Shown here: piece by piece, positions 25,785 to 33,592 of the stretch
Numbering within the stretch: the stretch's first letter is position 1
How the letters are laid out: each line of letters starts with the position of its first letter
Origin: an uncultured Sulfitobacter sp.
GTDB taxonomy: Bacteria; Pseudomonadota; Alphaproteobacteria; Rhodobacterales; Rhodobacteraceae
Reading direction: 5' to 3'
DNA: 64,000 nt
Assembly (NCBI RefSeq): GCF_947500075.1
Contig: NZ_CANMQS010000001.1
Location: 1-64,000 of the forward strand
Notes under the pieces: generated by a model
Databases searched by the model: none
Seen by the model: only the letters and a program-made list of their open reading frames with translations
What the model was told of the DNA's origin: nothing
Made by a program: the position numbers and the translations under genes

Positions 25785-26333
25785 TCAGTGCTTGGCGGCT
25801 TTCAATTCCATCGGATTCACATAGACGATGCTGTCACCAACAGACACCATCACTTCGCCTTCTTGGATGTTCACCTGCATCTGCATGCTGCGGCTGGCCA
25901 ATTCGGCCAGTTGTTTACTTTCTGATTGAGCGAGGTTCACCACGGTCAGGTTATCAAACCGCGTGGTGCTGTTTTTTATCTTTGACCACCACATATCCGC
26001 TGGATTGCCCCCATACGAATAGATGATTACGGACTTGGCTTTGCCGCAGGATTGACGGACGATCCTTTCACTGGGCAAACCCAATGTGATCCATCTGTTG
26101 AGTTCACCGCTAAAACTCTTTTCCCAAATGTCTGGCTCATCGTCCGTGGATAGCCCTTTGGTCATTTCCAGCTGTTCATCCGCATTCAACGCGAACGCCA
26201 AAATGCGCAGCATCATGCGTTCATCGGTTTCCGAGGGATGCTTGGCCACAGTCAGTTTGTGCGTCTCATAATAGTGGCGATCCATATCTGAGACAGAGAG
26301 CTCGACTTTGTAGATGGTGGCTTTCTGCGCCAT
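25785..26333 (-). CDS. yaeQ: YaeQ family protein
   Basis: 182 aa, ATG with GGGAG about eight bases upstream, and full family length. It matches YaeQ throughout: KATIYKVELSVSDMDRHYYE, TVAKHPSETDERMMLRILAFAL, LSTDDEPDIWEKS, WITLGLPSERIVRQSCGKAKSVIIYSY and the final VGDSIVYVNPMEL. YaeQ has a compact restriction-endonuclease-like fold with the acidic/Lys core visible here (DEPDIWEKS). Its cellular role is not settled; it was first noted as a suppressor of RfaH loss in enterobacteria. It sits alone between an empty region and the polysaccharide lyase gene. Confidence 0.9.
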   Translation of the reverse strand: MAQKATIYKVELSVSDMDRHYYETHKLTVAKHPSETDERMMLRILAFALNADEQLEMTKGLSTDDEPDIWEKSFSGELNRWITLGLPSERIVRQSCGKAKSVIIYSYGGNPADMWWSKIKNSTTRFDNLTVVNLAQSESKQLAELASRSMQMQVNIQEGEVMVSVGDSIVYVNPMELKAAKH

Positions 26334-26487
26334 GTTGGCTCCCGGTTGCTTGGTTAGGGATGCCTAGTTGGTCTGATGGGCCAGTGAAAGCTCAAAACCA
26401 ACCAAAGGGGCAGGCAACCAAGTTGGGAAAACCAACCAAAACTTTCCTGAAAGAACTCTTTCCAAGAACTTCCCGAGAAAAACCCCA

Positions 26488-27318
26488 TCACATAGGCGGT
26501 TGCTGGCGTGTCCGACGAATGTCCCGATAATACAATTCTGCTGGTTGAACCCGACGTAAACTATCCGCGTTGGCCAAGTACATGCCAAAATCAAAGTGGT
26601 TCCGCCCCACATGCTCGGGGATCAAGGTGCGCCCGTTGAACTGAACCCTTTGCTGGCCATCTACGAACACACGAACTTCCCCATCATTGCCGGTGCTCCA
26701 ACGCACGTAGACAACGAAATGCGCCCAACGCCCTTCAATCTCGCGTAGGTCAATCACAGGGATCAGCTCATCTGGTTGGCAATCACCGTGACGATGCCCG
26801 GGGATGATCTGGCTGGTACGCAAATGCAGCATATGAGAGTTCCGCCCGCCCCAAATGCCAAAGTTCATGTGCGGGCAAACCCCGTTGTGCCATTGCCCAA
26901 ACAGATAGTAGCCACGGGTTTGGCGCGGCCCAAAAGGAAAACCGTCGGGGAAACCAATATCCCATTCATACCAAGCTTCACGGGGCTGAATGCGCCCAAA
27001 GCGGGTGCCACGGTGGTTGTTTTCCGCAAGCTCACTGCGCACAGCGTTGTAGGAACAATCGCCTTGATCCAATGGGCTACCGCATTCGCCAGTTCTGATT
27101 TCAAAGCGATGAACCGGGCTGTTGCCACTTCCGCCAAATGGGTCTGTGCGGATCACGCTGTAGCTGTTGGGTAGGTTCCGGTGCTTTTCAAAGAAGGCCC
27201 GTCGCGGCCCTGTTTCCATGCGGTTGTAAGTGAATGTGCCGTGGTTTTCCTGTGCATGGATTGTCGATGGTTGGATTGAACCAATCAACAGCACCAAAAT
27301 TGTGGCGAAGACTTTCAT
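26488..27318 (-). CDS. Secreted polysaccharide lyase (heparin lyase I-like, PF14099 type)
   Basis: 276 aa, ATG with AAGGGA seven bases upstream. Residues 1-22 form a Sec signal peptide (MKVFATILVLLIGSIQPSTIHA, cut before QEN). The mature part looks like a beta-jelly-roll lyase: RFEIRTGECG, RSELAENNHRGTRFG (the RSE motif), AWYEWDIGFPDGFPF, GYYLFGQWHNG, and FVVYVRWSTGNDGEVRVFVDGQQRVQFNG, with YYRDIRR near the end. It probably degrades an acidic polysaccharide in the periplasm or outside the cell; the substrate cannot be told. It is odd cargo on a defence-rich island. An imperfect copy of the palindromic operator lies 34 bases upstream. Confidence 0.75.
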   Translation of the reverse strand: MKVFATILVLLIGSIQPSTIHAQENHGTFTYNRMETGPRRAFFEKHRNLPNSYSVIRTDPFGGSGNSPVHRFEIRTGECGSPLDQGDCSYNAVRSELAENNHRGTRFGRIQPREAWYEWDIGFPDGFPFGPRQTRGYYLFGQWHNGVCPHMNFGIWGGRNSHMLHLRTSQIIPGHRHGDCQPDELIPVIDLREIEGRWAHFVVYVRWSTGNDGEVRVFVDGQQRVQFNGRTLIPEHVGRNHFDFGMYLANADSLRRVQPAELYYRDIRRTRQQPPM

Positions 27319-27351
27319 AAGATGTCCCTTTGGGCAAAATGCGTGAGACTG

Positions 27352-27374
27352 AAAACTCGATCAAATCAAGTTTT
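27352..27374. promoter_or_regulatory. Palindromic operator candidate, copy 3
   Basis: Arms AAAACTCGAT and ATCAAGTTTT (one mismatch) flank the centre CAA. It lies between the hypothetical membrane gene (ends 27382) and the polysaccharide lyase start at 27318. Read on the minus strand its centre is TTG, as in copy 2. Confidence 0.45.
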
Positions 27375-27381
27375 TGGCCAG

Positions 27382-27834
27382 TCAATCGGCCAAGTTGATC
27401 GACCGGATGGTTGCTTCCCAACGCAGAAATGGATGCAAAGCAGGCTCCACATCATCCAACTGCAACACCGGCCAGCAATCGCTCCAAACTTGGTTCACCC
27501 CGATGATGCGATCCGTGTTGTCGTATCTGGTGGCCACAGCGCGGGAATGGTTGGGCTGATACCCCCGCAGTTTGAAACGCAGCGCAGTGATGGCGGCCTC
27601 GCCACCGTTTCGCACTGTGATCCGCACATGATCTCTGGGGCAGTTCTGCGCAAAAGCAGCCGAAATGATCACATTCTCAGTGTCTTCGGCCAGCTGATCT
27701 GCCCCATATTTGTACAGCGCAGCAATGCAGCAGAGCCCAACAATGAGCCAACGCGGATTGCGGAAACCCCACCCCAAAAGGTGGAACGCGAGCAGCAGAA
27801 ACAGCGCAACAACAAGACCCGCCAGCAGCGCCAT
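27382..27834 (-). CDS. Hypothetical membrane protein
   Basis: 150 aa. Two N-terminal hydrophobic segments (~3-20 and ~28-42: LLAGLVVALFLLLAFHLLGWGF and WLIVGLCCIAALYKYGA) precede a beta-rich soluble domain (HVRITVRNGGEAAITALRFKLRGY) that probably faces the periplasm. No family was recognised. Its start directly abuts the stop of the 50-aa gene upstream, so the two are co-translated. The final gene-sized space before the polysaccharide lyase carries a palindrome. Confidence 0.6.
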   Translation of the reverse strand: MALLAGLVVALFLLLAFHLLGWGFRNPRWLIVGLCCIAALYKYGADQLAEDTENVIISAAFAQNCPRDHVRITVRNGGEAAITALRFKLRGYQPNHSRAVATRYDNTDRIIGVNQVWSDCWPVLQLDDVEPALHPFLRWEATIRSINLAD

Positions 27835-27987
27835 TCAGCGAAGTTCGCCCGCATAATTGTTGAGCACAGAACCACGCCCGTATTGGGCTTCCAGCTTGCG
27901 AACCGCATCTGTTTGGTTCGACGCACTCACTTGCACTTTGGTGGTCTGCCCATTGCTAAGTCGAACTGTGGCTTCAAAAGTCTTCAT
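27835..27987 (-). CDS. Small hypothetical protein, 50 aa
   Basis: The start is the ATG at 27987, with AAGGAG seven bases upstream; a longer frame to 28071 lacks an SD. The sequence MKTFEATVRLSNGQTTKVQV continues with a helix (NQTDAVRKLEAQYG) and resembles a one-strand-pair-plus-helix small fold. It is immediately followed by the membrane protein gene with no gap. It is divergent from the XRE regulator, with a symmetrical sequence between them at 28030-28046. Function is unknown. Confidence 0.65.
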   Translation of the reverse strand: MKTFEATVRLSNGQTTKVQVSASNQTDAVRKLEAQYGRGSVLNNYAGELR

Positions 27988-28029
27988 CTGCTGCTCCTTG
28001 GTGTTCAAAGACGGGTTTGATCTCGGATA

Positions 28030-28046
28030 TCGGCTCAAAGAGCCGA
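28030..28046. promoter_or_regulatory. Palindrome in the divergent XRE promoter region
   Basis: TCGGCTC and GAGCCGA are separated by AAA, in the 126-base gap between the 50-aa gene (minus) and the XRE regulator (plus). It is well placed as an operator for the regulator, controlling itself and the small operon; a hairpin in either leader is the alternative. Confidence 0.5.
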
Positions 28047-28113
28047 CTATCGCAGCAATAAGCGAAACCACATTACATGGGCAAGTGCTTTACACGGCTT
28101 TATAGATCATCAT

Positions 28114-28458
28114 ATGAGTAAGCAGTTGAAACAAAACATCGGGTTGCGCGTGAAAGCTGCACGTACCCAACAGGGGCTCACACAGGCTCAACTGGCGGAA
28201 GCCATAGACAAGGCGTTCGAGACCATATCCAATATCGAGCGTGGGAAAACTGCGCCCAACTTTTCCACACTGTATGACATTGCCAATGTGCTGGGTCTGC
28301 CCATGCGGGAGTTCTTCGATGTGGATGAGGAAGACCTTACCGATGCGCGTCAACGGCTGCTTATGCAGGTGAACTCAATGATCGCGCAGATGGATGATCG
28401 ACAGCTGAATCTACTGTTGAAGCTGGGCAAGGTGCTGCAGGAGGAAGGCGAAAGCTGA
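28114..28458 (+). CDS. XRE-family HTH transcriptional regulator
   Basis: 114 aa. A classic lambda-repressor-like HTH fills residues 6-62: IGLRVKAARTQQGLTQAQLAEAI, FETISNIERGKTAPNFSTLYDIANVLGLPMREFF. The acidic linker (DVDEEDL) and C-terminal helices (LLMQVNSMIAQMDDRQLNLLLKLGKVL) probably dimerise. It is divergent from a two-gene operon and may repress it, acting at the palindrome at 28030-28046 (inference). It has the size of prophage- and island-type regulators. No SD stands out before its ATG. Confidence 0.9.
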   Translation: MSKQLKQNIGLRVKAARTQQGLTQAQLAEAIDKAFETISNIERGKTAPNFSTLYDIANVLGLPMREFFDVDEEDLTDARQRLLMQVNSMIAQMDDRQLNLLLKLGKVLQEEGES

Positions 28459-28459
28459 A

Positions 28460-28507
28460 TTTTCCGGGGAAGTTTTGTTCAAAACTTTCCTCACGAAAGT
28501 TCTCCTG
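28460..28507 (+). repeat. Dispersed repeat copy with nested palindromes, downstream of XRE gene
   Basis: It contains GGAAGTTTTG/CAAAACTTTCC and AACTTT/AAAGTT pairs and could terminate the XRE transcript. The element recurs inverted at about 1112-1163. A shorter related stretch (AAAACTTTCCTGAAAG) is seen near 26438, downstream of yaeQ. Confidence 0.45.
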
Positions 28508-28543
28508 CGTTTTTTCCAACCGCGAAAGCCCGCAAGAACTTGA

Positions 28544-28726
28544 TCAAATCAAGAAATCCACGCGTTTGGATTGCACATCACAGTTCTCGCAGCGGAAATC
28601 ATCATAACAGCTGTGAAGCGTCCATTCCTGCTGGTTTTCGTCCCAACACGCATATGCATCCCGCAGGATATCGGCGGAACCACATTTGGTGCAGCGTGGC
28701 TTTGGCATCTGATCCGGCTCAACCAT
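28544..28726 (-). CDS. Small zinc-ribbon-like protein
   Basis: 60 aa from the ATG at 28726, which overlaps the stop of the DUF3768 gene (TGATG) and has GAGG seven bases upstream. Two Cys pairs are visible: CTKCGSADILRDAYA near residue 14 and CENCD near residue 48, spaced as in a zinc ribbon. Similar small proteins occur beside DUF3768 genes on alphaproteobacterial plasmids and islands (from memory). Function is unknown; translational coupling to DUF3768 is likely. An imperfect relative of the palindromic operator covers its stop codon. Confidence 0.65.
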   Translation of the reverse strand: MVEPDQMPKPRCTKCGSADILRDAYACWDENQQEWTLHSCYDDFRCENCDVQSKRVDFLI

Positions 28727-29073
28727 CACCATTCCTCAGCCAGCATGACGGTGAGCACACGACGGGTTTTGCTCAGGTCTGTTGGATCATCCGAGCCCAT
28801 GAAATAGTCGTTGTCATACGCGTCAATTTTCCAAAAGCAGGTTTCGCCCAAGTATTCAAAGGTGCCAAAGTCATGCTCCCCGTGTGGGTCATTGTCCTCG
28901 GTGAACACACTGAACTCACTGACAATCTGGACGATCTCATCGCCATCCACCTTGTTCCGCTTGAGCAGTTCGATGATACCAGCGGTGAGGAACCGCATCC
29001 CTGGCACGCTGGGATCACATCGTCGGAACTGATCGTTCAGTTGAGCTATCTCGGTGGTTCTGGATGACGCCAT
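28726..29073 (-). CDS. DUF3768 domain protein
   Basis: 115 aa, ATG with AAAGG about eight bases upstream. It has the DUF3768 signature: IAQLNDQFRR near the N-terminus, RFLTAGIIEL, FTEDNDPHGEHDFGTFEYLGETCFWKIDAYD and the closing TRRVLTVMLAEEW. The family is very common on plasmids and integrated elements of alphaproteobacteria; its function is unknown. It forms a coupled pair with the zinc-ribbon-like gene and is divergent from the reverse transcriptase gene (about 157 bases between starts), where promoters for both would lie. Confidence 0.85.
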   Translation of the reverse strand: MASSRTTEIAQLNDQFRRCDPSVPGMRFLTAGIIELLKRNKVDGDEIVQIVSEFSVFTEDNDPHGEHDFGTFEYLGETCFWKIDAYDNDYFMGSDDPTDLSKTRRVLTVMLAEEW

Positions 29074-29230
29074 TGGGGACCTTTGAGCTGTGGGGCCCCG
29101 TGGAGTTATGGCGATGTGAAGAGCAGAGCGACCGTTTATTAATGGTCAACTGATGCAAAATGAGCTGACGCACGGTTGCCGACATGGTCAGGGTCGAAGA
29201 ACGACGTTAAGGTCTTTCCAAACATATTGG

Positions 29231-32200
29231 ATGAAACACTTGCAACAGCTGACCCCGAGCATCGATGACTTGTCTCAAGAATACGTTTTGGTTCAAGCAT
29301 GGAAAAAAGCGTCGGCGCATATTCGATACCATAATTGGTTCTCCGACACACTTCAGCTGGACCTAGCCGCCGCAGACTTGCCGCGTTTTATTGACAAGCT
29401 TTCAAAGAAAATTCGATCAGGAAGTTATGAAACCGACCCGTTGAAGTTGGTACCTGCCCCCAAAAGCCAGCATTGGCGGGTAAACGCAGACGGCGTCTGG
29501 GAGCCTCGCAAAAATGGCAATACAAAAATACGCCCCCTTGCCCATGTATCACTCGAAGATCAAGTTGTAGCAACAGCTGTCCTTCTTTGTTTGAGTGAGC
29601 GAGCAGAAACCGCTCAAGGAGATCCGCGCGGCAACTTCAAACGCGCAGAAATCCGCAAGTCGTTGATGTCATACGGCAATAGGCTTTTCTGCGATCTGGA
29701 TGCGAATAACGAAACATTGAAACACCGCTGGGGGTCTTCAAAACTATATCGCGCATTCTTTGAGGACTATCGCGCTTTCTTGCAAAGACCGGAAGCAGTT
29801 GCCGCTTCTATCTCAAATCACGAAAACATACTTATTTTGCAGACCGACCTCAGTCAGTTTTATGATCGGGTGCAACCTACTCAACTATACGATTGTATTC
29901 GGACGCTTAGAGCCAAAGGCGACGATGAAGGCTTCTATGCGCTAGTAGAAAATCTTTTGAATTGGTCTTGGGATGCGTCCAGTCAAAAGCGCTTTGAAAA
30001 TTACAGAATGAAAGCAGATATTCCTTCGTTTGACGGAGTAGCTTTACCTCAAGGCCTAGTGCCAGCGGGGTTCTTCGCAAACTTAGTTATGCTGGATTTC
30101 GACACAGCTGTTCTTTCAAAGATTGGTAGCAATATTGCGCCTGGGGTTACGTTGCATGATGCTTGCCGATACGTGGACGACGTTCGACTGACAATTTCGG
30201 TTCCTTCAGACCTCAACCCAGAAACCGTCCAGGAAGCTACAATGTCTTGGCTCAGCAATGTGCTAACCGAACACTGTCCAGGCCAAAAATTCTCTGTTGA
30301 AAAGACGACAACGACATCGTTGGACAGCTCAAGTGTGCCGCTTGTTCAACAGTCGCGGAAAATGGAGCGAATCCAAAAGGCAATCTCAAGCGGCTTTGAC
30401 GCTACCGGTGGAGAAGAGGTCATTCAGGCGCTTGAATCTTTGGTGCGGACGCAAAGCAATCTCACAAACTCGGATACAACATATCAGCTCAATGCCGTTC
30501 GAGCGGTACCGGATGTAAAAGATGAAACCATAGGCCGTTTTGCAGCTGGACGGTTCAGGAAGACATTTCGTTCTTTAAGGCCTCTCCTCGATGAACGAGT
30601 TTTTCGGAACGACGAGGAATACGATGAAACCTTCAAGAGGCGACAGCTTACCAGACAGGACTTGGACAACGAAGCGCACACTTTTGCGATAACGCTCGTC
30701 CGAAAATGGATAGAAGATCCATCGAACGTAAGGTTACTTAGAATTGCTTTGGACCTTTGGCCTTCGCGACTTCTGTTGGAACCAGTTCTCAAGCTTATCG
30801 ACCCATATCTTAGGGGTGACATTCGAAACTATGACCAACGAAGGATAGCACTGTATTGCCTTGCTGAGATACTCAAAGCAGGAGCCGTTGAAACTGGCTT
30901 TGTCGAAGATGCAGAGTGTTTACCAGAGTCGATCGACATAACTGAGTATCGAAACTTGTTGCTTTCGACTGCCAGGTTGGTGTTAAGCCAAAAGAGCTTT
31001 GCATCGCCATGGTACTTGAAACAGCAAGCATTGTTGTTCGTCGCCGTGAATGATCCAAAAGCTATCGTCAGACCCAGGCGCAGTGCAAAAGAAGCGCAGT
31101 ACTGGCAGCTGATCGAATTTCTCAATGGCACTTTTGAAGGGCTTTCTGATCGGGATTTCGCATTGCTCGCAATTGTCGCCCGCCGTTCCTTCTTGTCTAA
31201 AAAGGATATTCAGGAGTTGGTGCGCGGAGCGGTGACGACAAAACGTCATTTGGAGATTGCGAAGCGTGACCTTGAATTTGCGAGCGAGCTAATCACTGAC
31301 GACACTCAGGTGTTTAGTGTGCATCCTGCGGTCCAAAGCGACATCGGGACCGCCAGTAGTGACACGTCGTTGGCAGCCGACTCACTGCACTCTTTGGTCA
31401 TGCACGGAGGGCAACTCAATAGATTGCGAAACGACATTGGCGTCCTGTCTTTTGCCAAACGATTTCTAGAATTTGAGGGAAAAAACGCGCTACCAGACGT
31501 CATCCCACCCTCAAAAGTAACAATAAAAACCGAGGCCACCGGAAACTACGACGCGGTCACTTCAATCTCCATGGAACCTGCGGCCTTTAGCTCCAAATAC
31601 AAGTCAATTTACTCTGTGCCGTCTTGGGCAAAACCAGAGCAACGCTGGCGGTTCCAGCTTGGTTATCTACTTCGGTTCATTTTGACCGCGCACGTAGACT
31701 TTGGTTTGCCGGTGCAGCGAACATCTTGGAGGGAAACCCAGCCTATATACAGGCCGACTAGGGCGCATTGGCTTCAGCGGCAGTACGGGTTCTACAATGG
31801 CCACGAGGCCTTTGGGGACGATTGGCTGCCAATTTCTCAAAGCACCCAAGACCTGTTGTTCAGTTTGTTAATTTGGCCGGGTTGCCGTGCTACAAGTTTC
31901 CAGTCTCATGAGATGTCACTACATGAGATGAAACTTACAATTGATAAAGCTCTAGAAACCGCAAAAGAAGCAATCGGCCCGTCGACCCAAACATTGATGC
32001 TCAGAGAGCACGCACCAATTCCTGGCACTGCAAAGAATGGCAGACCTCTCAGGGCCTGTGTTGTTCAGTCGATGATGCCTCAGAGCAACGACTTTGAACC
32101 CAGCGATTTAGAAATGCTATCTTCTGCAACTCGGAGAAAGCACCGGCAACACCTTTCGACCGCTTTGGCTGCAGTTGAAAAGATGTTGGACCTACGCGAG

Positions 32201-32923
32201 ACACACAAACCCGAAAACAAAAGACTGGATTGGCTAATCTTCCCAGAGCTAGCAGTGCATCCAATAGACGTTCAGTCACACCTTGTCCCCTTCGCACGAG
32301 CCTTCAAAACCATCATTCTGACAGGGTTGACCTATGAACAGTTAGTCGAAGGCCAGCCATTGGTGAATTCCGCGCTTTGGGTGATCCCGCGCGAAATTCC
32401 AGGAAGAGGGTTGCAAGTTATGACCCGGCGGCAAGGCAAAATGAACCTGTCTCCAATGGAACAGCCGTTCAATTCTCCTAACCACAAGATTTCAGGCTTT
32501 CGACCGGCTCAATGGTTGGTCGGATACGAATGGTCTGACGACGATGCGGATGATCCGCTTTGGTTAACTGCCTCCATTTGTTACGATGCAACGGATCTTA
32601 AGCTCGCCAGTGACCTTCGAAACCGTTCGGATGTTTTTGCTATCCCGGCATTGAACCAAGATGTTGGAACTTTCGACCAAATGGCTCAAGCTCTTCACTA
32701 CCACATGTACCAACTAGTGTTGATCGCCAACAACGGTGCTTTTGGCGGCAGTAACGCTCATTTACCCAAGGGTGAAGCTTTTCATCGAAAGGTCTTCCAT
32801 TCACACGGGCAGCCACAGGCAACGATATCATTTTTTGAAATCGATGACATCAGCGATATGAAAGATCGATGGAACCAAGGTGAGCAAAAAGCAAATGGAT
32901 GGAAGTTCCCTCCCGCTAGGTAG
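29231..32923 (+). CDS. DRT1-type defence reverse transcriptase fused to nitrilase domain
   Basis: 1230 aa from the ATG at 29231, chosen because family similarity starts there (SIDDLSQEYVLVQAWKKA); an ATG at 29153 adds 26 unrelated residues, and neither has a clear SD. RT motifs: LQTDLSQFYD at ~203-212 (motif A), GVALPQGLVPAGFFANLVM (motif B), CRYVDDVRL with the YxDD at ~314-317 (motif C). A long helical middle follows. The C-terminus has a nitrilase fold with a plausible catalytic triad: E~1006 (WLIFPELAVHP), K~1070 (RRQGKMN) and C~1117 (ASICYDATD). RT-nitrilase fusions of this size are the UG1/DRT1 anti-phage systems. It stands alone at the island edge, 310 bases from the tRNA-Phe. Confidence 0.9.
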   Translation: MKHLQQLTPSIDDLSQEYVLVQAWKKASAHIRYHNWFSDTLQLDLAAADLPRFIDKLSKKIRSGSYETDPLKLVPAPKSQHWRVNADGVWEPRKNGNTKIRPLAHVSLEDQVVATAVLLCLSERAETAQGDPRGNFKRAEIRKSLMSYGNRLFCDLDANNETLKHRWGSSKLYRAFFEDYRAFLQRPEAVAASISNHENILILQTDLSQFYDRVQPTQLYDCIRTLRAKGDDEGFYALVENLLNWSWDASSQKRFENYRMKADIPSFDGVALPQGLVPAGFFANLVMLDFDTAVLSKIGSNIAPGVTLHDACRYVDDVRLTISVPSDLNPETVQEATMSWLSNVLTEHCPGQKFSVEKTTTTSLDSSSVPLVQQSRKMERIQKAISSGFDATGGEEVIQALESLVRTQSNLTNSDTTYQLNAVRAVPDVKDETIGRFAAGRFRKTFRSLRPLLDERVFRNDEEYDETFKRRQLTRQDLDNEAHTFAITLVRKWIEDPSNVRLLRIALDLWPSRLLLEPVLKLIDPYLRGDIRNYDQRRIALYCLAEILKAGAVETGFVEDAECLPESIDITEYRNLLLSTARLVLSQKSFASPWYLKQQALLFVAVNDPKAIVRPRRSAKEAQYWQLIEFLNGTFEGLSDRDFALLAIVARRSFLSKKDIQELVRGAVTTKRHLEIAKRDLEFASELITDDTQVFSVHPAVQSDIGTASSDTSLAADSLHSLVMHGGQLNRLRNDIGVLSFAKRFLEFEGKNALPDVIPPSKVTIKTEATGNYDAVTSISMEPAAFSSKYKSIYSVPSWAKPEQRWRFQLGYLLRFILTAHVDFGLPVQRTSWRETQPIYRPTRAHWLQRQYGFYNGHEAFGDDWLPISQSTQDLLFSLLIWPGCRATSFQSHEMSLHEMKLTIDKALETAKEAIGPSTQTLMLREHAPIPGTAKNGRPLRACVVQSMMPQSNDFEPSDLEMLSSATRRKHRQHLSTALAAVEKMLDLRETHKPENKRLDWLIFPELAVHPIDVQSHLVPFARAFKTIILTGLTYEQLVEGQPLVNSALWVIPREIPGRGLQVMTRRQGKMNLSPMEQPFNSPNHKISGFRPAQWLVGYEWSDDDADDPLWLTASICYDATDLKLASDLRNRSDVFAIPALNQDVGTFDQMAQALHYHMYQLVLIANNGAFGGSNAHLPKGEAFHRKVFHSHGQPQATISFFEIDDISDMKDRWNQGEQKANGWKFPPAR

Positions 32924-33234
32924 AGACGAAGGTATGGCCCCCATTTTTATCATCGGTACAATTCAGTGAGCGATGAAAGGCTGCATATTTTAACAAATGA
33001 AATCAGCATCTTAAACCAATATCATCACTCCCAAAGCACCATAAGCACGGCAAGGAGCGTTGCTAGGCTGCTGTGCTAGAACTGTGCTAGGTGCACGGCG
33101 CGGCGCTCACAACGCACTGTGCTAACAGGGGTTTTTCAACCTGTGCTAACACTGTGATAGGGTATTTTGCGCTTTTCAGCGATTTACGCTGCGGCGCAGA
33201 AATCAGACAAGCTATTGTTTTTGCTTGATTCAAA
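32924..33234. other. Island edge region between DRT1 and tRNA-Phe
   Basis: About 310 bases without a gene. It holds a cluster of short direct repeats (33071-33160, listed separately) next to the tRNA 3' end, where an integrase would recombine. No copy of the tRNA 3' end is repeated here. Confidence 0.5.
33071..33160. repeat. Cluster of five direct repeats CTGTGCTAR, possible integrase arm sites
   Basis: Copies at 33071-33079, 33082-33090, 33117-33125 and 33141-33149 read CTGTGCTA plus G or A; 33152-33160 reads CTGTGATAG. They lie 75-165 bases from the tRNA-Phe 3' end, inside the island. Arm-type binding sites of a tyrosine integrase are typically such short direct repeats beside attachment sites. 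Confidence 0.5.
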
Positions 33235-33309
33235 TGGTGCCCGGGGGCGGAATCGAACCACCGACACGAGGATTTTCAATCCACTGCTCTACCCCTGAGC
33301 TACCCGGGC
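33235..33309 (-). tRNA. tRNA-Phe (anticodon GAA)
   Basis: On the minus strand the cloverleaf reads acceptor GCCCGGG, D arm GCTC-AGGGGTA-GAGC, anticodon loop TTGAAAA with GAA, T arm GGTGG-TTCGAAT-CCGCC, acceptor CCCGGGC, then A and an encoded CCA. The anticodon stem has one T-T mismatch. Its 3' end points to the accessory region, so it is the probable integration site of the island. Confidence 0.95.
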
Positions 33310-33400
33310 ACGGGAGACCTTCATCAGGTCGGGTGAGCGGGTTCTAGGGCGTTGTGCGCAGGGTGTCCAGCCTCTTTTTCAACGGCATAGGACGGGCGGG

Positions 33401-33592
33401 TCAATGTGGCTTTGGGGGCGCTTTCTCGGCCGCTTCAACGGCATCGAGGGCAGCTTCGACATCTTCGGGATCGCGGGACGGGACGGCGTAGCTGCCGTTG
33501 AACCAGCGCGCCAGATCGCGGTCGGCGCAGCGGCGAGAGCAGAATGGGCGGTAGGCCTCGACCGTCTCGGCGTCACACATCGGGCAGCTCAT
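33401..33592 (-). CDS. yacG: DNA gyrase inhibitor YacG
   Basis: 63 aa, full length. A four-Cys zinc finger is visible: CPMC (C3, C6), then FCSRRCADRDLARWFNGSYAVP (C18, C22), the last part being the family signature. YacG binds GyrB and inhibits gyrase. Its start overlaps the stop of the RNase E/G-family gene upstream, so it is the last gene of a maf/RNase/yacG unit, an arrangement usual in alphaproteobacteria. The tail is acidic/Ala-rich. Confidence 0.93.
   Translation of the reverse strand: MSCPMCDAETVEAYRPFCSRRCADRDLARWFNGSYAVPSRDPEDVEAALDAVEAAEKAPPKPH

Noticed and set aside
28539..28553. Fourth copy of the palindromic operator
   Set aside because: Only the inner six-base arms are symmetrical, and it covers a stop codon between convergent genes, so it is a weak relative or a chance match.
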